A program made the translations under genes and the position numbers. Below, in pieces: positions 45,208 through 56,566 of a DNA stretch of 64,000 bases (positions are counted from its first letter, which is position 1; each line of letters starts with the position of its first letter). The stretch spans positions 2,480,001 to 2,544,000 of the forward strand of contig CP087208.1 of assembly GCA_020912385.1 (NCBI GenBank), in the 5' to 3' direction. A model generated the notes under the pieces. That model was not told the DNA's origin. It saw nothing but the letters and a program-made list of their open reading frames with translations, and did not search any database. Source of the stretch: Neofusicoccum parvum (taxonomy: Eukaryota > Ascomycota > Dothideomycetes > Botryosphaeriales > Botryosphaeriaceae).

Positions 45208-48200
45208 AGCTATGAGGCGAGGAGTGTGGTGAGGTGGGATGAAGAGCGGTTTGGCTGAAGGTTACTGAGTTGGGCGGCGCGGGCTATGTAAGCTTGTAGG
45301 GTTGAGGATTGCTGCTGGAGACTGCAGAGTCAGCATCAGGCGGCAGGGACGAGCATATATAGCATGGAGGCAGGCGTTAGGGCCACAACAGAGCGGAGCG
45401 GGGGCTCCCTGCGGGCTTGCCGGAGGAGGGCGAGTAGGGGCCACGCTTGTGGCGCTGAGCGATATCATAGTGCCGATCAGCCTGCAGTCGTTAAGGGTCC
45501 AGAGTGCGTCGATAAGAGCTGTTCCCGTGCGGGCAGCGTGATCGCTGGAGTGTCACTGGCTGCGCTGGAGCGTAAGCCCGAGCCGTGGACCCTGATCTGC
45601 CCCCCATGCGCCTGCTGGCCCTCCCAGCACCGCTAGAGTGCCTTGTACAAGTGCTCCCCGCCGACGTAGGTCCCTGAGCGAGCGCGCGACCGCGTGCCCC
45701 AAGCGGCGTGGTGCCTCCCCAGACGCCCGCCGCCGAGCAGGGGCGCAGACCATCGACAGCGAGATCCCTGCGCGGCGGCTTGCCAGGACGCAGGCGAGCG
45801 GGAGCGGCGGGCGGGCAGCGCGCGGCAGGACAATGACGCTGCTGGGCCGGCATGGGCGTGTGCGACGGGCGCAAGGCGCACCGAGCAGGCGCAGCCGGGC
45901 GCGCAGGCGCGGTGGGAGGAATGAAGTCAGCCTGCTCATTGAGCCGCGGGCAGCAGGGCCCGGAGCGGCATGGCGCAACAGCAGGCCGGGGGGCGCTGAA
46001 CGCAGCGGCGCCGGTGGTGGTGCCTATGACGCAGCGCGCAAACGCAGGGTGTGCAGGGCAGGGCAGCCGCGGGCCTAGCGCCGCCGATGATGCGCACGCC
46101 AAGCTCCACCACCTGCGCCGCGACTGTTCCTGGCCGCCCGCGACACGCTGCTCCTCGTCACCGCGCCGTCCGTGGCCCCGTCCGCCCTGCGAGTGATGGC
46201 CTGCGCTCCCTGCCGCGCCGAGGTCGAAGGTCGAGACCGCCCAGCGCCGCGCCGCGAGCCGCATCGTCGGGTCGCTCCTCAGCCCGCTCATTCCCCAGCC
46301 GATCCGCCGTGCGTCACCTCTTCAACCCTCTGCAGAGATCACCCGGCGCCGCTGTGCTGCAACACCTCGCCGCCAAGCCGGTCGCCCGTTTCGGCATTTT
46401 GACGACCCTGCGTGACCGAGGCCTTGCCTCAGCGCCGCGCCGAAGCACACCACGCCCGCTGTGCTCTGCATTGCGAGCATGTCGTTCTGGAGCATTGCTG
46501 CGGTGGCAGCATCTGGGCTTCCTCAGGAAATGCTCTGGAGCCACGTTGAAAACCCGAGTCTTAAAGCGTCGTGTCATTGGCGTTGGCTTCCGTCGCATCT
46601 CTTGTAGTCGTTGTCACGTCTGCTTGATTTTTTTTTTTTTCTCACGGCTTCATCTCTCGACCATGCGCATCAGAAGACAGGTCGCAGGAGCGTTGCCACT
46701 CGCGGTGGGAGTGGATACGCGGCTGGCCCATCGGCGATAGCTCGCCAACCCGTCGTCTACTCCTGTTCTGGCACCCATCGTCTGGCCTTTTCCCCCACCC
46801 GCGCGCATCAATGATCTACGCGCCTACTCTATTTGCAAGCTGCTCTTCGTCTCCAGTTCTGTGCTTCAAGACTGCGTTCCTCGAGGGCTGGTGTTGCTGG
46901 TGCAACGACGCCACCTCTGATGTCATAGCTCAAGTCCACCCTTTCCAGCATCCACACACCCTCCCCCTTCCCAGCTCAGCGCGGCGATCACCTCGGCCAT
47001 CAAACGTCAGGCAGCATGAGCTTAAAGTGCGCTCTGCCAACCCGCCGCCCGGTCACGGCGACAGCGGCCCAGGAGTCCGCCTCCGCTGACGCAGCCCGTG
47101 ATGTCAAGCCCGCCTCCCGCCGGCGCGCGCTCGCCAACAATCCAACACGTCTGCGCCCATGCCTCAATCTGTCACTCATTCCGTCTGACACGAACGTCAT
47201 ATCCGCACCACTCCCGCCTCCTGCTCTGTGGCCCTAACCCACCCTCGCGCAACTCGAACCGGCACGAGAGAGCCACACAACCTCCACGGCTCCACCCGAC
47301 AACGGTATTGCAGTAGTAGCAGGCCCACCGCAACGGTCTTGCGCGACGAGTGCCCGCGAGCGGATCGTACGCTCCTCTAACGAGCACAACTATTGTTTGT
47401 TGCCTCAACTAGTCCCTCGCCCTGCTAGCGCTACGCTTGCTCTGTTTGCCTTCCGCTAGGCGTCGGCACGTTGGGAACGGGATGAAGTCCTCGAGGTGCC
47501 CGTTTCTAGCGACGCACTTCTGACGTCGCTATCTCCCCACATGCAGTTTGGCTAGTCCGCAGCCCTCGCCGCATCAAGCCTCGATCAGCCTCCTATTCAA
47601 CCTAGAGCAACCTCCGCCCGAGACTGGACACCTCGCCCCGCATGGCATGCAGCGATGCGCCGTGCCCGCTGCGAACCCTGTTGCGATGCCGACGGGGAGC
47701 AGGCCGCCGCTCGACAAGCATCAATAATGTGGAGGTCGGTGGTTGAGACGCCTTGCTTGCACCACCATGCAGAGTTAGATGACGATGTACCCGGCAGGGA
47801 TGACGCATATAGGCTAGACGGAGCTGTTCCTACCACCAAAATCCCTCTGATATCGGCCTCGCGTCGATGCGGCTCATGCAGCACAGCATAGCTCGAGCGG
47901 CTCGTATGACGCTGACGTACGTGGAGATGGCGTATGATTCGCCTGGTGACGCTGGTCTGGAACGGGGGTTGCGCTTGCTCTTCTGAATCGCGATTCATCG
48001 TAAGGATCGTAGATGCGATCTGACAACCTCCGTCATTCTCGCTTGCGTGGCATAGAAACCTCCATGCCCGTCATCTGCTCCCATACTGCCCGTTATTCGC
48101 CAGGAAGTCATCCAACATGACGCCTGCAGCGCGCCTGAGATGCAAGGCCGTGGCGGATCGAAGATGAGGGACATTGCTGAGATGTCCTATGGCCGAAGAT

Positions 48201-50254
48201 TGTCCCCTGACTTTCGTTGGAATCACGTCTGCAGAACCACTAGAATGCCGCACTTCACACCTCAGTCAACCCAAGTACCCACGCGGAATGTCTATAATCA
48301 CTCATCAGTCTATCTTTTACTATATCATGGAGCCAACGAATTGGTCCTATCGACAGTAGGCTAACAAGATAGGCCGTAGCAGTCATCCGTCCCAACCACG
48401 AGTCCTCTCTAACCTTCAACACCACTCCAACCATCAGAAGGCAAAGACGCCCGTTGTGCCAAAACCTCCCAGAGCCGACCATATACTTGCATACTCTGTT
48501 TTCACCCGATGCTCAGCATAGGCTCGGGAGGTGCTCGGATTTCTCTAGTAGAAGCTCGTTTGGCGGCACGACTGGTTCCTATGATTCATCTAGGCCGCGC
48601 ATATTGCTCTATCCCGTCGACATCTCGGCACACAAGCAAGTTTATGTACCGAGAAGCCCATATGGGGAAACCTCAAGGCCAAGGTTACCTACCGCAAGAG
48701 ACATGACAGCTGCTGTTGCGTGCTTGAGTGCCTGTACCTGATGCGCCATATAGGATCTTTCTCAGATTCCGCCGAAGATCTTGAACTATTAGTCTACCTC
48801 GCCATATGGACTCATCTCATGCAATCTAAAGCCTCAAGTGCTCAGCTTAGACACTACGTTAATACAGATCAGTGGAATGTTTCTTGCACAATTCTTGCGA
48901 ACTTCATCGATGTTCAGGAGTATCAACTTTCCCCCCTCATACGTTAACACCTAAAATTGTACACCAACAGGGCTCACTCGCACTCGAACCAAACGCTTAC
49001 GCTTTTCACCGCATGAGAGACACACCATCGCTTAACATATAAGGATAACATAGCACACTAGCATCACTAGAAGGCTAGAAGCGCGACAAGCCATTGCACT
49101 CGCAACAGTGCTGGTGTTAGCAATACGTGGACATACCATGCACGAGCTCGGTTTGGAACACATCCTCATAGCACACCCTTTAATACTGTACGCGGGATTC
49201 CAGGGGCATTCAAAAGCATATCAGACAGGCAAGGAGCTGATGCGTTTATCCGGATTTGTGTGTTGTTCTTCTTCTGTGCATACTATCCTGGCTTTACTGG
49301 CGCTTTGACTCACTTCATTGCTCGTCTGCTTACATTTATCTACATATTTGGTCTAGATTGCGGTGTGTGATCTTGGTAGCGCGTGCTAGACATGATTAGT
49401 CCCGGGCTCATGCGATTATGCACCTGCAATAGACCCTAAGCCTCTCTGGTGGAGGCCCGCATCGGTTCTGACATACAAATCGATCGCCAAATTCGGTATT
49501 AATCGGAGCCAATGGCAACAATACCGTCGGTCTAATAGAGGCGAAAGACTGATTGACCATTAGCACTACTAGATAGTTAAGTGGCATGCCCCAAAGACAC
49601 AGTCTAGCCCTTCCACTCTGAGGCAGCATCGTTAAACTGTTCGAGGAAGTCCTTAGAGTCTAAGTTACCAAGGTCGTGCTGAAAGGCCCAGCGCCGGCAT
49701 CAGGTAATGTCATTGGGGATGGTAACAACGCTTGAGATCAGACAACCCGTAGCCAAGCTCCTGAACCCGAGCACGCATGGAGAAGGCTCACAGACTAGAG
49801 GGCGGTGGATTCGCGCTGTTATTACAGTGTGGGCCTAAGATATAGTCGATCTGCCATGGAAACATGGGCGGTAGGGCAAAGGTTTCAGGCGGGTGGTGGT
49901 CTTTGTGAGAGACTGCGCCTGGTGGCCCAAACCACATCGGCGAACCTCCGAGCTCTCGGACTGCATTCTAGTAGCTGGTGCCTGCCGAATTTTTCCTCAG
50001 GATGTCAGTAAGACATTCGGATTTGTGAGCTAAAGCGAATGATTAGAGGCCTCGGAAGCTGTGGTTGAAACAATCTTAACCCATTCTCAAACTTTGAATA
50101 TATAAGAAGTTCTTGTTACTGATCCAACGTGGAAACATGTACGTACCGTTTCCGATAGAGCACTCTTCGTAGGTAGGGGTAGCAATACGGGATAAATAGA
50201 GTTCTATGGCAAAATGTCACGGTATTACCATGCTCTAGCCGTGTCTTGTTAGAT
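45208..50254. other. Long gene-poor region; GC-rich then AT-rich
   Basis: About 5 kb with no convincing gene. 45208-46600 is GC-rich with large overlapping frames on both strands, and a 14-T run lies near 46626. From about 47500 the composition shifts to AT-richer DNA with short open frames only. That shift together with the solo LTR next to it suggests old transposon-derived or RIP-affected DNA, though I could not reconstruct any element. Confidence 0.45.
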
Positions 50255-50259
50255 GTAGG

Positions 50260-50712
50260 TGTTACGGCGCAGCCTCCACAGGGTAGGAAAGGTAGAGAAG
50301 AAGGATAAGCGGGGCGTGAACAAACGCCACGGAAGATCCCTCCAGACAGGCGAAGATCACGTGATGCCCCACCAGTTCACCAGTTCATATGGGCTTGGCA
50401 GAATGAACCTCTGAACTCCAGTTCAGACGGTTCAGACGACCCTACAGCATGAACTCCATGAACCACAGATTGTATAGAACTCTTACACGTATATAAACCA
50501 CGCTCCTTAGCATAGCTTTGACCTTCGTGGTCAACTTCAATAATCAATCTACACCATTGATTAGTAACACGGCCTTCGCACGCAGTGCCCAGTCACGTGT
50601 ATTCGTTCATACTTGTTCTCTCCCCCTACCTTGTACCCACTCAAGGTAAACCCTACACGGCTTACCACCCTCTTTGGTGTTTGATCCTTAGAGGCAGAGG
50701 CCCGCCGTTACA
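50260..50712. mobile_element. Solo LTR of a retrotransposon with 5-bp target-site duplication
   Basis: The 453-bp unit begins TGTTACGGCG and ends CGCCGTTACA, giving TG...CA ends and a 10-bp terminal inverted repeat with one mismatch. It is flanked on both sides by the identical pentamer GTAGG (50255-50259 and 50713-50717). Inside is a TATA-type sequence (TATATAAACC, about 50491) where an LTR promoter would lie. No primer-binding site, polypurine tract or coding remains were found next to it, so this looks like a solo LTR left by recombination. A 5-bp duplication fits Ty1/copia or Ty3/gypsy elements; the family cannot be set by eye. Confidence 0.85.
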
Positions 50713-50717
50713 GTAGG

Positions 50718-51497
50718 TTAGCGGTAGTTTCACGACGAGCAGAACAGGCTCAAATTTATATTGTCTTATACTACGAGCATCATTTGCCTGCATTAATTGT
50801 CGATAATAGCGGTGGTGTGTAGAATCAAGTATCTGAAGGCACGAGAAGAGGCGTTCGTTATGTGGCTGAGGGGCGATGGGCAGTGGTGGTGATGGTGGAC
50901 AGTTGTGGCGTCTATCTGCAAAGGGAGGTATCAATGAGGTGAGATACCGAAGAGGTAATACATCATTTGGAAGAGCTATGTTTCCTTTCACAAAGTGAGA
51001 AGTAGGACATGTGGCCATACGGTACAGCGAAGTGCTCCCGGGTAATGACCGAAACGCTGTAGATTATGCTGTAGGTCGAGAATTCAATCTGCGGACGAAA
51101 TTTTTTTGTCTTTTATCTGAAAGTCTGATTAGTCTTGACTTTCCCCTGTTTCCTTTTCGGGTCCACCGCCCACCAGATGCTGTAGATCTTCATCCTCAAA
51201 GAAGTCATGCAGACGACCGTCCGCAATAACCATCCATGCAACCGAATTTCTGAATTCGCCGCATAAGCAGACGCAATGGTCATGAGTGTTTCGAACAATT
51301 AGCCAGCGGATGCGTCTCGTCTCTGCATCACTCTCTAGCTCCCCGTGCTGCGTGAAAGCCGTCTGAGTTCGGCTCATGTCCGAAATATTGATGAGACTCC
51401 ATCCCATATGCCATTTTTTCACTCATTCCCCCCTCCATTACTGTACAGAGTACCCATCGCTCCTACCTTTCATTAACATCGTTCCCGTTCAAACCAG
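50718..51497. other. Intergenic with a DUF6590-like fragment
   Basis: About 780 bp of AT-richer DNA between the solo LTR and the AIM6-like gene. It holds the small minus-strand open frame listed next and nothing else recognisable. Confidence 0.4.
51129..51377 (-). pseudogene. Small open frame resembling part of a DUF6590-type domain
   Basis: A minus-strand frame from ATG at 51377 to a stop at 51129 gives 82 residues of protein-like composition (SRTQTAFTQHGELES..., then TRRIRWLIVRNTHDHCVCL). The segment IRWLIVRNTHDHCVCL resembles the RRFVVVR-x-GHGxCxCL core of the fungal DUF6590 domain, but the flanking part of that domain is absent. A decayed fragment is more likely than a functional gene. 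Confidence 0.3.
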
Positions 51498-52781
51498 CTA
51501 CTCCATCTCCCAAAACGCCGCCGCCCCCTCCAAATCATCCACGTTCAGCAACGCCACACCCTCATCCAGCAGCGTCCTCCACACCGCATTCCTCGTCCCA
51601 ATCGGATAGCCGGGGGTATCCCAGTACCTCGCACCGATGCCCCTTGCCTTCGCCGCACCGACCTGCTCCCTCAGCTTCGCCAGCGCCGTCTCGTTCAGCG
51701 CGGGCACGGCCGCGCCCAGGACGTCGCCGAACTGGGCGGAGAACTGGGCGGACGCGACGGGCGTGACGCCGGGGCCGTCGACGTCGTCGGGCAGGCCGGC
51801 GAGCGGCGCGTCGTAGAAGAGGTCGCGCGCCTCGGTCTGGCCGAGGACGTCGGCGAGGCGCGTGTTGCCGGTGCCGATGGCGGTGACGGCGCGCTGCGCC
51901 AGCGAGCCGTTGCCCGGGAAGTACGTCGTCAGGTGGCCGGCCGCGCGCAGCGGCTCGAGCGCGGCCAGCGCCGCCGGGAAGGTGTCTTCCGCGGCCGTCT
52001 TGAGGTCGATCCACAGGTAGAGCGTCTGGCCCGACGACGTGTCGAAGACGCCGTTGCTGGTCGGGTCGGGCGCGAAGGCCGTGACGGGGTTCTGGCGCCG
52101 GAGCGTATCGAGGATGGGTTGGATGTAGAGGGCGTCGAACGTGCGGGCGGTCGTGAGCGCGCTGATTTCGTGGCCGACCTGCGGGTGTGATGTGAGATTT
52201 TGTTTTTGCGTTTCTTTTCCGGGGGTTCGCGGCGGAAGGGCGTGGCGAGGAGCAACAATGATTCTCGTGTGAATGTCTGCAACTTGCAGCCTTGAAGATT
52301 GGCTGATAGATTTGGAGAAAAAGAAGAAAAATGAAAAGAGATCTTCCGCATCCTGGGAGGCCTCTTGCTTGGGGTACATCAAGCGAAGGAAGAAAGATGG
52401 TCTTGAGCCTTCTCGTACAAAAGACACCAGAGTAGGAGATAAAACGTACGTGGAGCGTCCCGTTGACCAACCAAACATCTCCCTCAGTCGATATGGCGCC
52501 GTAAGATAGGCCAGAATAGAAAGGCACATCTCTCCAGTAGTCGTTGTGGCTGTGGAACGGTTTCTGTCATCCGCGCATCAGCCATCGTGGACGGCAGTGG
52601 CTTATTGAATGGCACTCACAGGCAGGATTCCGCGCGTCAGGTCAGTCGGATACGTGTACAGGTCGCTGCCGTGCGTGTTCTGCAGGATATTCTGCAGCGT
52701 GCCGGACACGTCGGGTATGGCCGCGGCGTCAACGGCCCGCAGAGCCGCGAAAGCCAGCGTCGACGAGATGACCGTCTTCAT
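51498..52781 (-). CDS. AIM6-like PLC-type phosphodiesterase, secreted
   Basis: Three exons: 52781-52620, 52563-52450 and 52178-51498, giving 318 residues. An N-terminal signal peptide is evident ([19 protein letters not shown] with a cleavage-like AAA-IP). The catalytic barrel start [12 protein letters not shown], the acidic [18 protein letters not shown] and the [13 protein letters not shown] strand match the family annotated as altered inheritance of mitochondria protein 6, which belongs to the PLC-like phosphodiesterases. [12 protein letters not shown] and [14 protein letters not shown] continue the barrel. The substrate is unknown. The 271-nt second intron is long for this genome; the exact junction agrees with the HVGHE family pattern. 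Confidence 0.87.
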
Positions 52782-53672
52782 CTTGCTGTGCTGAGGGAGC
52801 GGCGGAGCGCGTGGGATGGCGAGATCGAGGTCACGACGCACAAGCAATCGAACGGGCACGGAGAGCCGGGAGAAGCGGGATTGGCTGGGAAAGACGGCAG
52901 AGAGAGGAAGAGCAGAAGCGAATGCGGCGGCTGGAGAGGGAAACCAGATCGGACGGCTTAGCCCAGGCGCGGCTTTATATACTTTTCCCGGCGGAGCGGT
53001 GACGGGCGATGATGAGATGACGGGAGGGACGGGCGACCGGGGTGGTGGTTGTGGACCTGCGGGACGTTCGGCGCAGGGCCGCGCGCGGGGGGCCAAGCCC
53101 GGCCACGGCAGCCAATGGATGACGCATGTGCCTGGCCTAAGCCCTCCCACGTGCGCGGCTCAGCTGTCGCCGTCTTTTTCCAGTGGTCGCTGACCCGGTG
53201 TTGGCTTGTCTTCGGCATGGCAGGATGGCATGTCCCGGCTCGCATGAGCTGCCGATGGCGTGGGGTGACTGGACCAAGCGTTCGGCTCACGGAGTCTTAC
53301 CTGGGAATACGCCGGAGACGGACATTGGAGTTGGAGTGCAACTGCATGTGGATTTACCGTCAGGAAGTGTCGAGGCTTATCAAAAGTTAGAAACGGGGAA
53401 TTGGTGTTGAACCATTTGACGGAACCCATCAGCACTCGCTCCTGATATGCGGAAGCCACTTAATCAATCTTTGTGATTGCAGTTTGCCTGCATTATTTCC
53501 GGGTCTATGACATCTTGTTTCGAACCCTTCCGGGACGGCTTCTGCCTGTGCTTGTCCTTGACGCCACCCGCCTACCCAACGCCGTCGCTGCAAAGGATCC
53601 AATCTGTAACCCAGATTTCTTGTAAAACCCGCAACAAATACAAGTCGATGAAAGTTGAACGAAGCTGACCCT
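52782..53672. other. Intergenic between AIM6-like gene and ssl2
   Basis: About 890 bp: the AIM6-like promoter on the left and the 3' flank of ssl2 on the right. Open frames on both strands have no domain. Confidence 0.45.
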
Positions 53673-56117
53673 TCACGACGGTAGCACCTTCTTGTTTTGC
53701 TTCCCCAGGCTGCGTTTGAGCTTCTTGAGCGTCTGGTTGCCGGACGCCCTGAGCTCCTTGTTCTTGTCTCTGTTGTACTCAATGTATGCCATGTCCTGAC
53801 CGCCACTGAGCTCGCCCAGCGTTCCAGCCGTGCGGCGGACTCCCTTCCTGAACCGGTTGCCCATCCTCCTGTCGAATAAGTCACCATCATTCTTCTCAAC
53901 CTCGCCCGCGACATCATTCTGCAGCATGACGTCCGTAAGCAGCTCCCTGCGTTCCTGTGGAGTGGCGTACACAAGGCCTGGGAGATTCTCGATACCCTGA
54001 AGGCGTGTAATCACACGGAAGGAGTAGCCCTGGTCCACGAGGAAGGCCTGTCGTTTCGAAGAATAAAACATTTCAGTTGTATCCTTCGAGACGAGCGAGT
54101 AGAAGAACGCGTTGAAGCCCTCATCATTCCTGCGCTTAGCCCGCAGGATGCGGCCTAGACGCTGAGCCTCCTGACGACGCGAGCCGTAGTGCGACGAAAT
54201 CTGAATGAGGCATGTCGCTTCGGGCAGGTCGAGAGATGTGTCTCCAATCTTGGAAAGGAAGATCGTCTTGACGTCCTCGTTGTACATGAAGTTCTGAAGG
54301 ACCGTCTGCCGCTCCTGGTTCGAAGTGCCACCGTAAATGAAAGCTTTGTTGAGCCTTCTAGCGTACGCCTTCAGGGCGTACACATTGTCTGAGAAGACGA
54401 TGGTCTTATCTCCTCTCTTCTCATGATAGTCGATGAGGAACTGGGCAGCCTGGAACTTGCGGGGGTTCATCGTGTACAGAAGCGACTTCTTGTTCACCGT
54501 TTTGGCCTTCAGGTACTCTGCGTAAAACTCTGTTGTCATTTGACACCAGACTTCGGAGCAGATGACCTTGGCAATGAAGCCATTTTCAGACAACTCTTGC
54601 CAGTTGGCCTCGTACAGCTTCGGGCCAATCAGAAAGTTCAAGTCGACGATCTTGTCATCCTCACGGAGCAAGGTCGCCGTGAGACCGAGCTTGGCGTGCG
54701 ACGGTACAGCGTGTGTGACTCGACTGAACATGTCCGCAGGGACGACGTGCACCTCGTCAAGAACCATGAGTCCCCACTCTCTTTGCGTGATGAAGTCCAT
54801 GACCTTTTGCGAGTCGTATGACCGGGTCCGGTTCATCGCAATCATGTTGTACGTTGAGATGAGGACACCGGTGTTTCCCGAGAAGAAGTCCTTCTGTTCG
54901 GCAGTGAAGACGGCAATGTCGCTGGGGTTGATGTTGGACCACTTGATGAACTCGTCACGCCACTGGAGGACGGACATGGTGCTTGTGCAGAGCACGATGC
55001 AGCCCTTTCTCACGGTGCAGGCAGCTGTGATACCGACTAGAGTCTTGCCGGCTCCGCAGGGCAAGACGATGATACCACTACGAGCACGACCGTTACCGAA
55101 CATCTTGGTGAGCGCCTGTTCTTGGTAAGGCCGAATCTCAACACCAGGCCTGATATCAATTTCCAAATTGGCATTGACGTAGTCATTGCGAAAATCGTAC
55201 TCTTCAGTCAGCGGCAGTCCAATTGCCCGACACCGCTTCGACACCGTCTGGACCTTGGGGCCGTCAATTTGAAAGGAGTGGACTTGGTCCTCTTCCTCCT
55301 CGTCATCTTCCTCTCTCAGCACGTTCATCATTTGGTCAGCATCCTCGGGTTGGGCTTGGGCTTGAGCGGCTTGCTTCGCACCAGCGGCCATGTTGGTGCC
55401 AGGAATAACCAGGTCTCCCTTCTTGGCCGCAGTGCTTTTCATCAGGCCCTCCGTATTATCAATTCTGCACGGTCCAATGATAGAATCCCTTAGCAAGGTG
55501 CGGAGAATGTCCGGGTCGGAACTCTCGACGAAGTACTTGGTCTGCTTGAGGACCAGTCGGACCTTGCCGAATGACTTGGTAGAGTTGATGATGAACTCCT
55601 TGACCTCGTCGTCCAAAGGCGTCTTGGACAGCTTCTCGAGCTGGGTGATGATCTCGTTGGTTGAGAGGCCGACCGAGACGGCGGCGAACAGGCTGTTGGC
55701 GGTGAGGGAGTATTCATGCATGAGTGACACACGCGACTGGGGCTCGGCGATGTTGATGAGAAATCTCTCGGCTTGCTTGAAATACGGCGAAAAGCTCTCT
55801 AGGATAATCTTGCCCTCGGGGGTCACCCAGAGCGGGCGGTCGGTGTGCTCCTTTTTCAAGTCCAGGCTCGAGTAGTCGTGGCCGTGGAAGAAGTTGGAGA
55901 CAGTGTCCGACCTCCTGACAGGCGCGGCGCCACTCTTCTTCTTGGAATGGAAGCGCTCAACCAGCTGCTGCATTGCCTCTTGCTCCTCGACCTCCTCCGC
56001 GGTCGGCTCAGTGTACTCGTCATCGCTGCTGGCCATGCTGATGGGCGTGTTCACGCCAGATGCCACCCTCTTAGCGGCGCCGCCAGTCGGGCCCGTCGCC
56101 TTGCGCTTTGTCGCCAT
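53673..56117 (-). CDS. ssl2: TFIIH DNA helicase/translocase Ssl2 (XPB/ERCC3)
   Basis: Single exon, 814 residues. The enzyme is the 3'-5' translocase of TFIIH, used in transcription start and nucleotide excision repair. Motifs: Walker A LPCGAGKT (about residues 352-359), DEVH box (454-457), the XPB-specific RED motif in LLREDDKI (485-487), the SAT-like LGLTAT, and GTSNQERQ and QRLGRILRAK of the second RecA lobe. The N-terminal 200 residues contain the damage-recognition region, and the C-terminal YIEYN and a basic tail end the protein. The length agrees with fungal Ssl2. It starts 449 bp from the divergent hid1 gene. Confidence 0.97.
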   Translation of the reverse strand: MATKRKATGPTGGAAKRVASGVNTPISMASSDDEYTEPTAEEVEEQEAMQQLVERFHSKKKSGAAPVRRSDTVSNFFHGHDYSSLDLKKEHTDRPLWVTPEGKIILESFSPYFKQAERFLINIAEPQSRVSLMHEYSLTANSLFAAVSVGLSTNEIITQLEKLSKTPLDDEVKEFIINSTKSFGKVRLVLKQTKYFVESSDPDILRTLLRDSIIGPCRIDNTEGLMKSTAAKKGDLVIPGTNMAAGAKQAAQAQAQPEDADQMMNVLREEDDEEEEDQVHSFQIDGPKVQTVSKRCRAIGLPLTEEYDFRNDYVNANLEIDIRPGVEIRPYQEQALTKMFGNGRARSGIIVLPCGAGKTLVGITAACTVRKGCIVLCTSTMSVLQWRDEFIKWSNINPSDIAVFTAEQKDFFSGNTGVLISTYNMIAMNRTRSYDSQKVMDFITQREWGLMVLDEVHVVPADMFSRVTHAVPSHAKLGLTATLLREDDKIVDLNFLIGPKLYEANWQELSENGFIAKVICSEVWCQMTTEFYAEYLKAKTVNKKSLLYTMNPRKFQAAQFLIDYHEKRGDKTIVFSDNVYALKAYARRLNKAFIYGGTSNQERQTVLQNFMYNEDVKTIFLSKIGDTSLDLPEATCLIQISSHYGSRRQEAQRLGRILRAKRRNDEGFNAFFYSLVSKDTTEMFYSSKRQAFLVDQGYSFRVITRLQGIENLPGLVYATPQERRELLTDVMLQNDVAGEVEKNDGDLFDRRMGNRFRKGVRRTAGTLGELSGGQDMAYIEYNRDKNKELRASGNQTLKKLKRSLGKQNKKVLPS

Positions 56118-56566
56118 GGCCGATGATCAGATCTCGCTGTCCCGCCGTCGCCGACGACGACTAGGCGCAAGCCGAGTGGGCGGGCGGAGGAGCGGGCGGG
56201 TGAGCGGGCGATGATTCTTGATCCAGGCGCGGGCGGAGGCGGAGCCCAGGCGTGGCGGACAGGGCGAGCGGTGCGGACGGCGGGTCTGCAAGATGCTGGG
56301 CGCACGCGCACGAAGGGGAACGCGAAGACGGGGCGGTGGACAGAGTCGGCGCGGTGGGGAGGGAAGAATGGACGGCGCAGGCAGCTGCTGGTGATGATGA
56401 GGCAAACGTGGCAAAGGCGCCAAGGCCGGGGGGCTGGGGCCGGGGTGGTCTGGCTGGCAGTGACGCTGCGCAGCGCCGGGGCTCTCGCGCTCATCGCAAT
56501 CGCATGCTCACTCGGCATGGCCTCGCTCCGCCGCGACATGCCACATAGCCTTCTCGCCGCTGAATA
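56118..56566. promoter_or_regulatory. Divergent promoter, ssl2 / hid1
   Basis: A 449-bp region between two housekeeping genes. It is GC-rich and C/T-rich toward hid1. No defined operator is recognisable. Confidence 0.5.

Noticed and set aside
45491..46291. 266-codon minus-strand open frame upstream of the 85-residue gene
   Set aside because: Composition is Ala/Arg/Pro/Gly-rich as expected of GC-rich non-coding DNA, and three other frames are open in the same place.
53505..53540. GTTTCGAACCC sequence that resembles a tRNA B box
   Set aside because: No matching A box at the right distance and no cloverleaf can be folded around it.
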